The notes: generated by a model from the sequence alone, not told the origin. Positions 1-8,329 are shown, counted from the first letter of the stretch. The stretch is DNA of 53,466 nt from Bacilli bacterium (GCA_017940265.1 JAGAYY010000025.1:128711-182176); one strand, 5' to 3'. Made by a program: numbers and translations.

Positions 1-290
1 CATACTAACTCTGGGGTATTAGCTATCTCTGGCGTAGTTTTAATATGGAGTTGTTTAAAGCCGCCAAGTTGCAGCTTCAGATCCCCTTCCTGAATTTCAA
101 ACTCAGCAAGCTCCGCAGGATCATAAATTTCAGAGTCGGCTTTAGATTTAACCGTCTCATAACTCTTACGAATCGCCATTCCATTATGGGACTTACGCGT
201 GATGTCCTCAGGTGTAATGCCTAGGTTCTCTTCCTGAAGATCAAGTTCCGGATTATGTGACTCGTAATCGAAATCCATTACATTGTTCAT
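1..290 (-). CDS. Hypothetical protein, C-terminus cut by window edge
   Basis: The frame opens with an ATG at 288-290 and runs without a stop to base 1, so 96 residues are visible and the C-terminus lies outside the window. The protein is acidic and hydrophilic (begins MNNVMDFDYE), with no membrane segment and no motif I recognise. It is the last visible gene of the minus-strand block. A hairpin terminator separates it from the gene upstream. Confidence 0.6.
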   Translation of the reverse strand, partial: MNNVMDFDYESHNPELDLQEENLGITPEDITRKSHNGMAIRKSYETVKSKADSEIYDPAELAEFEIQEGDLKLQLGGFKQLHIKTTPEIANTPELV

Positions 291-314
291 TTTAAATTAT
301 AATTTAAAAGTTAT

Positions 315-346
315 GAGACTGGGTTTATAATATAATCTCCAGTCTC
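315..346 (-). terminator. Hairpin terminator after the zinc-ribbon gene
   Basis: An 8-bp perfect stem (GAGACTGG with CCAGTCTC) encloses an AT-rich loop. It sits just after the stop of the 372-941 gene and before the start of the next minus-strand gene. The T-tract on the minus strand is short and weak. Confidence 0.55.
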
Positions 347-371
347 TTCATTGTTAATTTTCTCTCATATA

Positions 372-941
372 TTAGAGTTTCAGGTCTTCCCAAGAGCGTT
401 TTGCGTATTTGGGATGTAAATAATCTGGGCCTTCTATTTCCTCTAATAAAGAGTTTGCATTTACTAATTGTACTAAACAATCTTTACATAAAGTAACACT
501 TGATTCATTAGAAATCAAGGCTAGTCTTTCTTGTTCTGGATCATTAATACTTTGCCATGAATCAAACATATAAACTTTTTTACCACAGATGGGGCAGAAA
601 TCTTCACCAGTTCCTTCACAAGCATTAATCTTGGAAGGATCTAAGAAAGCAAACATTAAATGTCTCATGAATCTTCCATATTGTGAACTTCTGAAAGCTT
701 CTACTAGTATACATGACTCAGTATGATTTGGAGTGAGCCAACCCATTTGATGTTGGAGGTCTCGTTCATGCATAACATATTTAGGAAGTTCTCTATCTAG
801 AATTTTTCTTGGATAACAATATGAATAAATAAGTTTCTTTTGATCCGGGTCTAATTTTTTATCTGCCATTAAAAGTTTGTAACCCTCATCTGGAGTTACT
901 CCCGATTTAAGTAAGTAATCTGTGTAAGTTTTTAATTCCAT
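372..941 (-). CDS. Hypothetical protein with a Cys4 zinc-ribbon-like motif
   Basis: A 189-residue soluble protein. Its C-terminal half holds two CxxC pairs, CPIC near residue 116 and CKDC near residue 152, spaced like a zinc ribbon or treble clef, so metal binding is likely. The N-terminal half is helical and charged. No family was recognised. It follows a small ORF and a terminator at 961-989 on the same strand and ends before another terminator, so it is probably its own transcription unit. Confidence 0.75.
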   Translation of the reverse strand: MELKTYTDYLLKSGVTPDEGYKLLMADKKLDPDQKKLIYSYCYPRKILDRELPKYVMHERDLQHQMGWLTPNHTESCILVEAFRSSQYGRFMRHLMFAFLDPSKINACEGTGEDFCPICGKKVYMFDSWQSINDPEQERLALISNESSVTLCKDCLVQLVNANSLLEEIEGPDYLHPKYAKRSWEDLKL

Positions 942-960
942 AATTATATAAATTTAAAAA

Positions 961-989
961 GGCAAAAATCCTATTTCTAGGAAGTTGCC
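961..989 (-). terminator. Hairpin terminator after small ORF 998-1144
   Basis: On the minus strand an outer GGCAA/TTGCC stem encloses an inner TCCTA-GAAA-TAGGA hairpin, followed by a run of five T. It lies between the stop at 998 and the next gene. Confidence 0.6.
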
Positions 990-997
990 TCAATTGT

Positions 998-1144
998 TTA
1001 ACCAAAGAAATGATTTGCTGTTGATTCTTCTTGGCGCGAATTACTGCCTGCTCCAATAACCAATACCTGCGGTGTTTTAAATTCCACATCTAATGCATCA
1101 TCTCTTACAAATCCTTTGTTTTTGTCAAATTGTTTTTTATCCAT
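998..1144 (-). CDS. Small hypothetical protein, 48 aa
   Basis: An ATG at 1142-1144 opens a 48-residue frame (begins MDKKQFDKNKG) that ends at a TAA at 998-1000. It is preferred over the overlapping frame ending at 907 because it starts 30 bases after a CCTTATATATG motif (1174-1184) and ends just before a terminator. It is hydrophilic, with no motif recognised. Confidence 0.55.
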   Translation of the reverse strand: MDKKQFDKNKGFVRDDALDVEFKTPQVLVIGAGSNSRQEESTANHFFG

Positions 1145-1170
1145 ATCTGTTTTAATGTTTAAAAGTTTGT

Positions 1171-1467
1171 TCACATATATAAGGATATTGGGTCTTCATA
1201 AAAAACATGGATTTCTAAGATTTGTTTGATGCCTGAGGAGGGTCTTGGAAGACGGCCCTTAAGAATATTCCATCCGGGGTAATCTGAATATAATAGTTCT
1301 GGCTTGGGATCCCCATCTACTAAATATCTTCCCGTTGGAAAATATCCTCCATTATTTTTAATTTCGATCAATAATGGTTCTAGGATAGTCATCTCAGAAG
1401 GTGTTATTTCAGACATCCAAGTACTTTCTTCCCCTTCTTGTGTCTCAACTTTAACCAAAATAGTCAT
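1171..1467 (-). CDS. Hypothetical protein, 98 aa
   Basis: A small soluble protein with no recognised family. It overlaps the end of the 425-residue gene upstream by 17 bases, so translation is probably coupled. Its last codons coincide with a promoter-like motif for the next gene, an economy seen again at 4357. Confidence 0.65.
   Translation of the reverse strand: MTILVKVETQEGEESTWMSEITPSEMTILEPLLIEIKNNGGYFPTGRYLVDGDPKPELLYSDYPGWNILKGRLPRPSSGIKQILEIHVFYEDPISLYM
1174..1184 (-). promoter_or_regulatory. CCTTATATATG promoter-like motif inside the end of the upstream gene
   Basis: The minus-strand sequence CCTTATATATG encodes the last residues (SLYM) of the 1171-1467 gene, and the stop codon follows directly. 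The same motif occurs before tRNA, noncoding RNA and protein genes across the window. It probably drives the 998-1144 ORF. Confidence 0.5.
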
Positions 1468-2728
1468 TTATAACTTTTTGTACGAAAGATTCAAAATCCC
1501 CAGGATAATATTCTCTATATAAAGCCGCCGAAGATTGGTAATAATAACTACTGTATCTCTGAGTTTCTGAATAACTTATGAGATCTTTAGCTGTCATACC
1601 TTTCTTAAATATCTTAGAAGCAGATCCCCACCCAGAACATCTTTTTATCCATGAGATGAGATTAGAAGAAACTATTTTCTTCCATTCTTCATTTTTAATT
1701 GTACTAAGTTGGGTAGGATCAACTACACTTAAATATTCCGGATTTCCAAAACTAATCCAAGCTCTAGTATATGGATCTTTTATTAATGTATCCAAAGTTT
1801 CTCCAGAGGTTAGGTCATTTTTAAAATATTCACCTACTTCTGCTCCCTGTTTCAATCTTCCAACATATACACCTAAGGCTTCTGGTTTAAGTGAGTTATT
1901 GATTATATAGGGGATTAATCTAGAAATTACATCTTTGACACCGGAACCTTTTTCTTTAATAATGAAATCTTGAATTTTAGTTCTTTCCAGTAAACTTGGA
2001 TCTAAAACAAGATATCCTTTAGTTTCAGAACCTTCCAGCCATGAACTACTGCTGAAAGGATCAAACACTAGAGAACTAGATCCAACCACACCTCTCTTAG
2101 ACATATAACCGCCCGTTTTATGAACCTTAGAAATCGGGCCGAGATATATGACGGTTTTATGTGTTGGCAGTATGTATTCCTTGCCGGGAATCCATTTACT
2201 GGTTGTATTAGTAGCAAGTAACTTACCTGTTCCTCTAGCCTCATTCAATTCTTCATTTCCCGGATCCTCTATCTGAAAATGAGTTAAACAATTTCCACTT
2301 TCTCCTGATACCTCTTCACAACAAAAACTGCCATGAATATTACCGTCACTTACATATCCGGCCCGTGATATTAGGTTCAATAATCCAGAGGGTGTTATAT
2401 AAGTAATAATAGGTAAAGGAAACTTAGAATCAAGTTCTGGATGTGAAATAATTACTGGGATTGCTAGATAACTCCTAACATATTTTACTTTATATAATGG
2501 AGAATCTCGAGGCACTAAAGAAAGTTTAAACTCTGTATTTGAGATTTCGTACTTTTCCCATTTAGCACCTGGAAGATATTCACTAGCATACCTTTCTTGA
2601 TTTCTTATCTTCGAAGTTGTTATTTTCTTACTATCCGAAGGTAAAATTAATATAGCATTTTTATTTTCTAATTTGCCTAAGCTTCCTAACTCAGGCAAAA
2701 CTACACTTAATTTATAGGCTATGTTCAT
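1451..2728 (-). CDS. Large hypothetical protein, 425 aa
   Basis: One of the longest unknown genes here. The protein is mixed alpha/beta, rich in Ser, Gly and Pro in the middle, with a CC pair near residue 145. No transmembrane segment or catalytic signature was recognised. The ATG lies directly after the motif CCTTATATACG (2729-2739) with no spacer, so the mRNA may be leaderless. It heads an operon with the 98-residue gene that overlaps its 3' end. Confidence 0.75.
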   Translation of the reverse strand: MNIAYKLSVVLPELGSLGKLENKNAILILPSDSKKITTSKIRNQERYASEYLPGAKWEKYEISNTEFKLSLVPRDSPLYKVKYVRSYLAIPVIISHPELDSKFPLPIITYITPSGLLNLISRAGYVSDGNIHGSFCCEEVSGESGNCLTHFQIEDPGNEELNEARGTGKLLATNTTSKWIPGKEYILPTHKTVIYLGPISKVHKTGGYMSKRGVVGSSSLVFDPFSSSSWLEGSETKGYLVLDPSLLERTKIQDFIIKEKGSGVKDVISRLIPYIINNSLKPEALGVYVGRLKQGAEVGEYFKNDLTSGETLDTLIKDPYTRAWISFGNPEYLSVVDPTQLSTIKNEEWKKIVSSNLISWIKRCSGWGSASKIFKKGMTAKDLISYSETQRYSSYYYQSSAALYREYYPGDFESFVQKVINDYFG

Positions 2729-2739
2729 CGTATATAAGG
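2729..2739 (-). promoter_or_regulatory. CCTTATA motif directly abutting a start codon
   Basis: The minus strand reads CCTTATATACG and then immediately the ATG of the 425-residue gene. The absence of spacer suggests a leaderless or near-leaderless transcript. Confidence 0.5.
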
Positions 2740-2781
2740 TTATCGATGTCTCTACGGTGTGAAAATAAAAAGTAGAGATTT

Positions 2782-3138
2782 TTATTTCTCCACTTCTAAA
2801 ATTTTGGTTACTTTACCATATATTTGTCCTCTACTAACCCAACCATTTATATGCCCATGGTTATTACCTATCTGATAAGACTGACTCTTTCCTGCTGGTT
2901 TAATAGCTTGAATTAAGTGGAGGTAAAAATGACCGTTAACTTTACATAATACAATATCCTTTTTCTCTAGGACTGTATCTTCTGTAACTGGTTCACAAAT
3001 AACAGGTTGTCGGCTTTTAAGAATAGGAGTCATTGAATTACCTATCCCAATTACCTTACACACTTCGCCGTCTCTTAAGTGCTGAGCAGTTTCTAGGTTT
3101 TCAAAACCAGTATAACTATATTCTTCCTCTTCATTCAT
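2782..3138 (-). CDS. S24/S26 signal-peptidase-like serine protease domain protein
   Basis: A 118-residue protein built as a minimal LexA/signal-peptidase fold. It has GIGNSMTP with the presumed nucleophile Ser35, then a strand with VICEPV, then DIVLCKV, then FYLHLIQ with His74, and a C-terminal GNNHGHING loop. Bacterial S24/S26 enzymes use a Ser-Lys pair. The position of the Lys here is His, as in the Ser-His archaeal and SipW/Sec11 type. There is no membrane anchor, so it is probably cytoplasmic, perhaps a processing protease or a self-cleaving regulator without a DNA-binding domain. The start overlaps the gene upstream by 8 bases. Fold assignment is fairly sure; substrate is unknown. Confidence 0.6.
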   Translation of the reverse strand: MNEEEEYSYTGFENLETAQHLRDGEVCKVIGIGNSMTPILKSRQPVICEPVTEDTVLEKKDIVLCKVNGHFYLHLIQAIKPAGKSQSYQIGNNHGHINGWVSRGQIYGKVTKILEVEK

Positions 3139-3496
3139 CTTCTTGTGTAAATTCTAAACCAAGTTTTTCTGCTATTTCCTTAAACCCTAAGCCTTCAATC
3201 TCTGGAGTATAGTCAGGAAATTGCTCTTTACTTTTAATAAATTCTGCAAAATTCTCCTTATGATCTTCAACCAATCTCATTAGACAATAATATACTTTGA
3301 ATATTAGGGTTAATACTCTTTCACCGTCCTCGTCTTCTGGTTGAACTAAGTATCCTCCTTCTATCTCAGTTACTGTTATTAATGGAATTTGGTCTAGAAT
3401 CATTAACTTGAAATCCTCTTTGATGTCGGGATTTCCTTCAAATAAAATCCGAATATCAACCGGATTCTTCTCGTCGTAATTAAATTTAATATTCAT
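3131..3496 (-). CDS. Hypothetical acidic protein, 121 aa
   Basis: A small, strongly acidic soluble protein with no recognised family. It overlaps the protease-like gene downstream by 8 bases, so the two are probably co-translated. Confidence 0.65.
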   Translation of the reverse strand: MNIKFNYDEKNPVDIRILFEGNPDIKEDFKLMILDQIPLITVTEIEGGYLVQPEDEDGERVLTLIFKVYYCLMRLVEDHKENFAEFIKSKEQFPDYTPEIEGLGFKEIAEKLGLEFTQEDE

Positions 3497-3533
3497 AACA
3501 TTAATAAGGAAAAGAAAGGGAGGAAGCCGACAT

Positions 3534-3767
3534 TTAATCGACTTCCACTCCTACACGTTTGAGAATCCTAGAAAAACAGTTAATATCCTTCATTGCATTC
3601 TCTTGCTGTTCTTCCGTAGATTCTGGATCCCTGAGAACATCTTCTGCCTCACTGATCCACTTTTTTAATTTTCCAACTGCCATATTATCTAGGCGGCTTG
3701 GTTTGTTTCTGGCCTCGTGAATTATTGCACCCACCATAAGACCGCTAATAATAAAAAATGTTTTCAT
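3534..3767 (-). CDS. Small membrane-anchored protein, 77 aa
   Basis: Residues 3-16 are hydrophobic (FFIISGLMVGAII) and could be a membrane anchor or signal. The rest is a charged helical tail rich in Glu, Asp and Lys. Function is unknown. It follows the DPBB protein gene on the same strand. Confidence 0.6.
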   Translation of the reverse strand: MKTFFIISGLMVGAIIHEARNKPSRLDNMAVGKLKKWISEAEDVLRDPESTEEQQENAMKDINCFSRILKRVGVEVD

Positions 3768-3797
3768 ATTATTGTTTTTTATTTGTCTCGGAGAGTC

Positions 3798-4301
3798 CTA
3801 GTCATCCCAGGACTCAATGGTTACCTCGTGATATTTTCCGGTTGTTCTAACTTCTGGGTGGGCTAAGATATCAATACATCTTCTGTAACGTTTATTCATT
3901 GTATCATGTACGTAATAAACACCAGATAGGGTCGGATCTCCCGGACAAGTAACTCTAACTTTTTCTCCATACTTAAATTCTCCAAGAAGATCCCTAGACA
4001 CTGCTAACCACTTCAGTTTATTTTTCTTAAGTTTCCCTAAATCAATAACTGAGTTATCTGCAGTAACTAATGGATCTTCATCACATTGAGAAGTTACAGG
4101 GTTATATACAGTCAATGTTACCTTTCCATCCCATGGTTCTTCATCATCTGTCCACATTACTTCATCTTCGATATCTGTCCACACTACTCTTACCGAGGGC
4201 TTCCATGCCCAAACTGTGAGGTATAAACCAAACATACCTAGCATACAATACCATAATCCGCGTAATGCCAGGTTCTCTAATTTTTCTAATAATTTGTCCA
4301 T
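3798..4301 (-). CDS. Membrane-anchored 3D / double-psi beta-barrel domain protein
   Basis: A 167-residue protein with one transmembrane segment (about residues 13-33) followed by a beta domain. The order of elements, LTVYNP, TADNS, LAVSRDLL, YGEKVRV, GVYYVHDTMNKRY and CIDIL, matches the 3D domain (RlpA/MltA-like barrel), whose three aspartates bind or cut peptidoglycan in known members. The DTM and IDIL aspartates are visible. It probably acts at the cell envelope, in lysis or wall remodelling. Its transcript starts at an extended promoter motif (4359-4382) and carries a hairpin leader at 4321-4344. Fold call is moderate, function inferred. Confidence 0.55.
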   Translation of the reverse strand: MDKLLEKLENLALRGLWYCMLGMFGLYLTVWAWKPSVRVVWTDIEDEVMWTDDEEPWDGKVTLTVYNPVTSQCDEDPLVTADNSVIDLGKLKKNKLKWLAVSRDLLGEFKYGEKVRVTCPGDPTLSGVYYVHDTMNKRYRRCIDILAHPEVRTTGKYHEVTIESWDD

Positions 4302-4320
4302 AGTTATTAAAAATTAAATT

Positions 4321-4344
4321 CCTTGAAACGTTATTGTCTCAAGG
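4321..4344 (-). promoter_or_regulatory. 5' leader hairpin before the DPBB gene
   Basis: A CCTTGA/TCAAGG stem lies between the extended promoter motif at 4359-4382 and the ATG at 4301. It has no strong T-tract and fits the pattern of a hairpin near the 5' end of transcripts from this promoter class. Confidence 0.4.
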
Positions 4345-4356
4345 AAAAATATTCTA

Positions 4357-4710
4357 TTACATATATAAGGTTTTCAGCCTCTCCCAGACGGTTGAAAATT
4401 CTTCGGGTCTAAGTCTGGGTTTTACATAATAAGAAACATCTTCTAGTGTTATGGTTTTCCATTCACATAGTGGTTCACTTTCTCCATCCCACTTATACTT
4501 AGTAAATACCTCTGGAATCTCATTTTCTATCCACTTCCACCATTTTCGGAAACGTCTATTCTTTGATTGCACCGAGTAAATAATAATAGAATAAATATCG
4601 GCAGTCTCAGTATTTACTATCTTAATCTCCAAAGTTCTAAAAGATATTCTTGGGTTAGATATCAGAGGATACTGGCCGGAAAATAACTGTATGACCTTTT
4701 TGTTTTTCAT
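4357..4710 (-). CDS. Hypothetical protein, 117 aa, paralogue of its neighbour
   Basis: A small basic protein with a tryptophan-rich middle (RRFRKWWKWI). The gene upstream (4655-4987) has a matching section (KKSRRWIKNKF) after a similar run of strands, which suggests a tandem duplication that has diverged. The reading frames overlap by 56 bases. No function recognised. Confidence 0.6.
   Translation of the reverse strand: MKNKKVIQLFSGQYPLISNPRISFRTLEIKIVNTETADIYSIIIYSVQSKNRRFRKWWKWIENEIPEVFTKYKWDGESEPLCEWKTITLEDVSYYVKPRLRPEEFSTVWERLKTLYM
4359..4382 (-). promoter_or_regulatory. Extended phage promoter motif
   Basis: The minus strand reads AGGCTGAAAACCTTATATATG, the same extended form as at 49563-49590 and close to those at 34203 and 49446. 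It overlaps the last codons of the 4357-4710 gene (ending TAT ATG TAA) and drives the DPBB gene. Confidence 0.6.
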
Positions 4711-4987
4711 CTTTTCTCAATATAAATTTGAGCCAATCCTCCTCTAATGATATTTCCCAAAAGCCAGAGATATTATAGATATATTTACCACTAATCTTAG
4801 AAATTCCGGAAAATTTATTCTTTATCCATCTCCTAGACTTTTTCTTACCGGACCAGATAGAAAAATTATCTTTAATAATAAATTGATATAGTCCGGAATC
4901 TAGAGGAATCACCAAATATAGAGTAACTCCATCATGATTTATCCATGGAACATTATATCTAGTCTGTCGTGTAAAACATGTTATCAT
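4655..4987 (-). CDS. Hypothetical protein, 110 aa, paralogue of its neighbour
   Basis: A small basic beta-rich protein that shares the layout strands, then a basic RRWI-type helix, then a WEISL-like strand, with the 4357-4710 product. The ATG at 4985-4987 lies just after a promoter-terminator unit (4990-5126). No family recognised. Confidence 0.6.
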   Translation of the reverse strand: MITCFTRQTRYNVPWINHDGVTLYLVIPLDSGLYQFIIKDNFSIWSGKKKSRRWIKNKFSGISKISGKYIYNISGFWEISLEEDWLKFILRKDEKQKGHTVIFRPVSSDI

Positions 4988-4989
4988 TT

Positions 4990-5126
4990 TGGAAAAATAA
5001 AGGAGATCTCATAGGTAGTTCCGGTCCTACCATACTCCCTTCTATCTCCTTTCTATGGATAGATTCCAAACACTTACATCATGATTTATTCCGGAAACTT
5101 ATCAAGATGGGTTATTGCAAATCTAT
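4990..5126 (-). ncRNA. Orphan short transcript: promoter motif to terminator, no gene
   Basis: The motif CCTTATATATG at 5127-5137 is followed by about 130 bases with no ORF above 5 codons. The stretch ends in a strong hairpin: AAAGGAGA (5045-5052 on the minus strand) pairs with TCTCCTTT (4999-5006), with an inner GGTAG/CTACC stem and a T-rich tail. This looks like a self-contained small RNA unit. It could instead be a long leader for the 4987 gene with attenuation. Confidence 0.45.
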
Positions 5127-5137
5127 CATATATAAGG
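5127..5137 (-). promoter_or_regulatory. CCTTATATATG promoter-like motif
   Basis: An exact copy of the core motif, located between the terminator of the 5167 gene and the orphan transcript. Confidence 0.5.
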
Positions 5138-5143
5138 AAAAGA

Positions 5144-5165
5144 AGTAGAGGTTTTACCCTCTACT
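5144..5165 (-). terminator. Hairpin terminator after gene 5167-5454
   Basis: An 8-bp stem AGTAGAGG/CCTCTACT with a short loop is followed on the minus strand by a TCTTTTCC tail. It sits immediately after the TAA of the 5167 gene. Confidence 0.65.
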
Positions 5166-5166
5166 A

Positions 5167-5454
5167 TTAATACACAAGTTCGATAGCTGTTCTAATATTA
5201 GCAATTGATGTATCCTTGGTTAACTCTACTAACATATCCTTAGACTCTTGATCGATATCTAATTCATTAATAAGTTTAGTAAATTCTGGTTCCATCGAAT
5301 TAACTTCCTTAATTAGAACACCCTCAATTTCTTCTCGTGTTACATCTGGTTTCTTTTTCTTAAACTCTAAGATATCAAGCACGTAATTTTTGATTTTCTT
5401 AGGCTTGGGCATCATAATAGATGCTACTGTTTTAATAAGTTCGGTTTCTTTCAT
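5167..5454 (-). CDS. Hypothetical helical protein, 95 aa
   Basis: A charged, helix-forming soluble protein with no recognised motif. Its ATG overlaps the stop of the 529-residue gene upstream (ATGA), so the two are translationally coupled. A terminator follows directly. Confidence 0.65.
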   Translation of the reverse strand: MKETELIKTVASIMMPKPKKIKNYVLDILEFKKKKPDVTREEIEGVLIKEVNSMEPEFTKLINELDIDQESKDMLVELTKDTSIANIRTAIELVY

Positions 5455-7040
5455 ATTCCTAACTCTTTTTTAAGACTATTAATATTTATTTCTTTCCCTC
5501 TTTCATCAAATATATCTCCTATCATAAGTCTTTTAGGATTATCCCAATCTGCTATTACTTCCTCATGATGTTTGATCATATGAGGTTGTCCTGCATAATA
5601 AGGTTTACTGCTCTCACCTACCCAAGAAATTGTATTTGTCTCTGGGGTATAGATTAAACCTATTATAGAAGATACTGAGTGTTTTAATAACCTCACTAAT
5701 AAGGGTTTTCCGGCCGAGTCTTCTACTATACACGTTGAATCAGACATAGAAAGTGGCTTAGATACTAAAGAAGTATTAAAACTACTTATATACACCACTA
5801 TCTTCTTATATTCAGTCATCTTCGGCCCTAACTCTAAAACGCCCCAAAATTTTTCAGCTATTCCTAGACCTACCTCACTGTAAGCACTCAGTCTAGAATT
5901 AGTCATTTCGTTTGGTTTAGTAGAAACTAACCTAACTGTATACCCTGACCCCGCCTTAATGGTTTCTTTTTTATTCCAATCTAGGGTTAGTAATTCAGTT
6001 ACGGGGAGTTTGGAAAATGAAGGACAATAATATTTTCCTTTCATCTTTGAAACCAACCTTTCTTTTATTATATGACGAAAAGTCTCAAGAATTTCAGCAT
6101 CCTCTTCGGTTGGTCTTTTTCCATAGACTACGAATTTCTTAGGTTCTCGCTCGAATATCTTACGTCGGCCTACTGTATGGCGCGTTTCTAAGATTTTTAA
6201 AAGTCGGATTAATTCTAGTGGTGTGAGATCTTTTTCGTAGAGTTCATCAAAAATCACAAATTCATTTCCCTTTTTCCATGCCTTCTCTAATCTTTTCGGA
6301 AATCGCGCCACAAAATCTTCCGACGTTGATTTCCTCGAGCGTTCAGGATTCTTTTTAACGGATTTAAAAAACTTGTAGGATTTTGGATACCTAGTTTTAT
6401 ATTCCCCTGGGTGTAACACTTCTGAGAACCTAAGCCAGAGAGTTCTATCACCAGGAACCATACAATAACCATCAATAGTCCTTTCTAGTTCTCCTAACAA
6501 TTCCCTACGTTTAGCTCTTGGAATACTTTTTACTCTCGACTTCTCTTTATTCTCAGAGTAAAACCCATAGAGTATCTCTCTTGGCTTTTCTTCGATTAAG
6601 TGTTCTTGAGTTAGCCAAAGAAATTCTATCTTATTCTTTTTGCTTTTCTCCCTTACCATCTCGATTAGTTCATTCTCAGTAATTCCATAATTCCTAGAAA
6701 TACTCCTTCGTTTGAGGTCTAAGACATAATTAAAAAGTTTCTCTCTATATTCTATCGGATCTAATCTCAATTCCGGAAACACAATCAAAGACTCAGGGAA
6801 ATTAGGCTGTGGTAACTTTCTATCTGAATAAAAGACATTTAATACTTTAATAGTCTCTGCGGCATCCTCATCACTAATATATGGTAAATTATCAGGACTA
6901 ATTAACTCCCCACCAAGAACAGCTAATTCCTGTTGAAGAAGATTAATAATTACTGAATTATTTCTTGTCACCTGAGTATCCGCCATTATAACTTTATCAT
7001 TAAGATATGCTATCAGATACTTATTAATTATTTGTTTCAT
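5451..7040 (-). CDS. Large hypothetical protein, 529 aa
   Basis: I do not recognise the family. The N-terminal half is helical and basic. A central stretch (LWLRFSEVLHPGEY, then RYPKSYKFF) is followed by helices (LTPLELIRLLKILETRHTVGRRK). The C-terminal third is beta-rich (MTEYKKIVVYISSF, then LVRLLKHSV). It has no transmembrane segment or nucleotide-binding loop. It forms a two-gene unit with the 95-residue gene. No CCTTATA motif is visible before its start. Confidence 0.7.
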   Translation of the reverse strand: MKQIINKYLIAYLNDKVIMADTQVTRNNSVIINLLQQELAVLGGELISPDNLPYISDEDAAETIKVLNVFYSDRKLPQPNFPESLIVFPELRLDPIEYREKLFNYVLDLKRRSISRNYGITENELIEMVREKSKKNKIEFLWLTQEHLIEEKPREILYGFYSENKEKSRVKSIPRAKRRELLGELERTIDGYCMVPGDRTLWLRFSEVLHPGEYKTRYPKSYKFFKSVKKNPERSRKSTSEDFVARFPKRLEKAWKKGNEFVIFDELYEKDLTPLELIRLLKILETRHTVGRRKIFEREPKKFVVYGKRPTEEDAEILETFRHIIKERLVSKMKGKYYCPSFSKLPVTELLTLDWNKKETIKAGSGYTVRLVSTKPNEMTNSRLSAYSEVGLGIAEKFWGVLELGPKMTEYKKIVVYISSFNTSLVSKPLSMSDSTCIVEDSAGKPLLVRLLKHSVSSIIGLIYTPETNTISWVGESSKPYYAGQPHMIKHHEEVIADWDNPKRLMIGDIFDERGKEININSLKKELGI

Positions 7041-7081
7041 GCTTTAAAAAAATAAATGAACCTCATATGATTCATTTCCCC

Positions 7082-7156
7082 TATCCCTGAATGAGAGATA
7101 GGGATACACAAACATTAAAATTTTACTATCTATGGGTTAACTTATTTCAGTTAACC
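7082..7156. other. Intergenic hairpins
   Basis: Two perfect hairpins lie between the genes ending at 7167 and starting at 7040: TATCCCT/AGGGATA (7082-7106) and GGTTAACT/AGTTAACC (7135-7156). Neither has a T-tract, so they may be processing sites or weak terminators for the 7167 gene. Confidence 0.4.
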
Positions 7157-7166
7157 TAAATTATCC

Positions 7167-7667
7167 TTAGAATGGATAACTATTTCCTCGGCTGTTTGGA
7201 TAATTACCAGGACCGGCTTCAATAATAAACGGGGAAATTCTAGTCCACGTTGCGCCATTTCCTGTATTCACTGGTTGCCGATAAGACCACGGATCATTGT
7301 AATACGGTTGAGATCCTATATAAGGACCAGTATTACCTCCGAAAATTCTTGTCAGATTCTCAGTAACCATCGTGAGCGACTGTACGAACGCGAAAAGCTT
7401 ACCACAAGTATCCTGAGTTGCTCTCATTGATGTTAGGACAACGGGTTCCTTCTTAGGCTCTTGTTGCTTCTTTGGTTCTGTTTCTGGACGCTGCGGTTTA
7501 TTACTACCACTAGCGCTGTCAGTCATTGATCTACTAATACCCACGAATACTGCGGCTCCTGCTACTGCTGCGGTCAAGACCTTAAATCCAATTTCACAAA
7601 CTAATTTCCAATTCATTTGTTTTCTTTGATTTTGATCCCCTTTTATCGGGGGGATCGAGTTAGACAT
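7167..7667 (-). CDS. Membrane protein with proline/lysine-rich linker, 166 aa
   Basis: One hydrophobic segment (about residues 26-45, ending AAVAGAAVFVGI) is followed by a Pro-Lys-Glu-Gln linker (residues about 57-76) and a Gly-, Asn-, Tyr- and Pro-rich C-terminus without clear secondary structure. Base use is richer in G and C than its neighbours, as in the other single-pass genes at 34294 and 49670, which suggests high expression. It is possibly a virion or envelope protein. No family recognised. Confidence 0.65.
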   Translation of the reverse strand: MSNSIPPIKGDQNQRKQMNWKLVCEIGFKVLTAAVAGAAVFVGISRSMTDSASGSNKPQRPETEPKKQQEPKKEPVVLTSMRATQDTCGKLFAFVQSLTMVTENLTRIFGGNTGPYIGSQPYYNDPWSYRQPVNTGNGATWTRISPFIIEAGPGNYPNSRGNSYPF

Positions 7668-7765
7668 AAGATCACCGACCTACTAGTTGCTAGAGTCAAT
7701 GATCAATTAAAACTTTTTTCATTTGTTTAATTTTAATGTTTTGCAATTTGTATATTTTAATTCTA

Positions 7766-8329
7766 CTAGTTGTGTTTCTTCTCAGATAAGGAATTCAACG
7801 CTTGATATAAAGTTTCACGATATTTACACCCTGAACGATTGAAGAACCCTCGTCGACATACTTTTTCTAATTCTATCCTGAATTTTTTAATCAAAGGACT
7901 TAGGTCAACGAAATCTGGGGTAAAACTTTCATATGGTACATCTTTTTCTCCATAATAAGTATGAAATCTTAGAAAATCTTTATAAACTCCAAGATAACCG
8001 TCCGAATTCTCATACCTAACTGAAAAAGCTTCCTCATTATTACTAAGATAGTCCCAATGATTCTCATCATACCACTCAATTATTCCAGAATCCTCTATAT
8101 CTAAATTATTCTTAAAAAAAGATCTAACTGCTGCAGCTTTCTCCAGAGATATTTGTCCATATCCATACCAGGTGGGCCATGAAATAGCATAGCCCTCTAA
8201 TTCAGGAAGTTGAATATACTCGGGGATAGGATCTATAGGTAATATCTCCTGTACCCTATAGATAATGGATTCAATCGGAGGTAATGGGATTAATATTCTA
8301 GAATATCTGGGGTAAATACTTCTTTCCAT
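7766..8329 (-). CDS. Hypothetical protein, 187 aa
   Basis: A soluble protein rich in Tyr, Trp and Pro, with a GYAISWPTWYGYGQ stretch near residue 47. No family recognised. The start overlaps the gene upstream by 40 bases, part of a run of overlapping genes reaching back to 11207. Confidence 0.65.
   Translation of the reverse strand: MERSIYPRYSRILIPLPPIESIIYRVQEILPIDPIPEYIQLPELEGYAISWPTWYGYGQISLEKAAAVRSFFKNNLDIEDSGIIEWYDENHWDYLSNNEEAFSVRYENSDGYLGVYKDFLRFHTYYGEKDVPYESFTPDFVDLSPLIKKFRIELEKVCRRGFFNRSGCKYRETLYQALNSLSEKKHN

Noticed and set aside
907..1089. 60-codon minus-strand frame overlapping two better genes
   Set aside because: It runs across a terminator hairpin, overlaps the 372-941 gene by 35 bases, and the 998-1144 frame has the promoter and start in place.
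1578..1910. Long antisense frames such as this one and those at 38197-38454, 40084-40356 and 46152-46415
   Set aside because: They are shadows lying wholly opposite well-supported genes and have no starts linked to promoter motifs.
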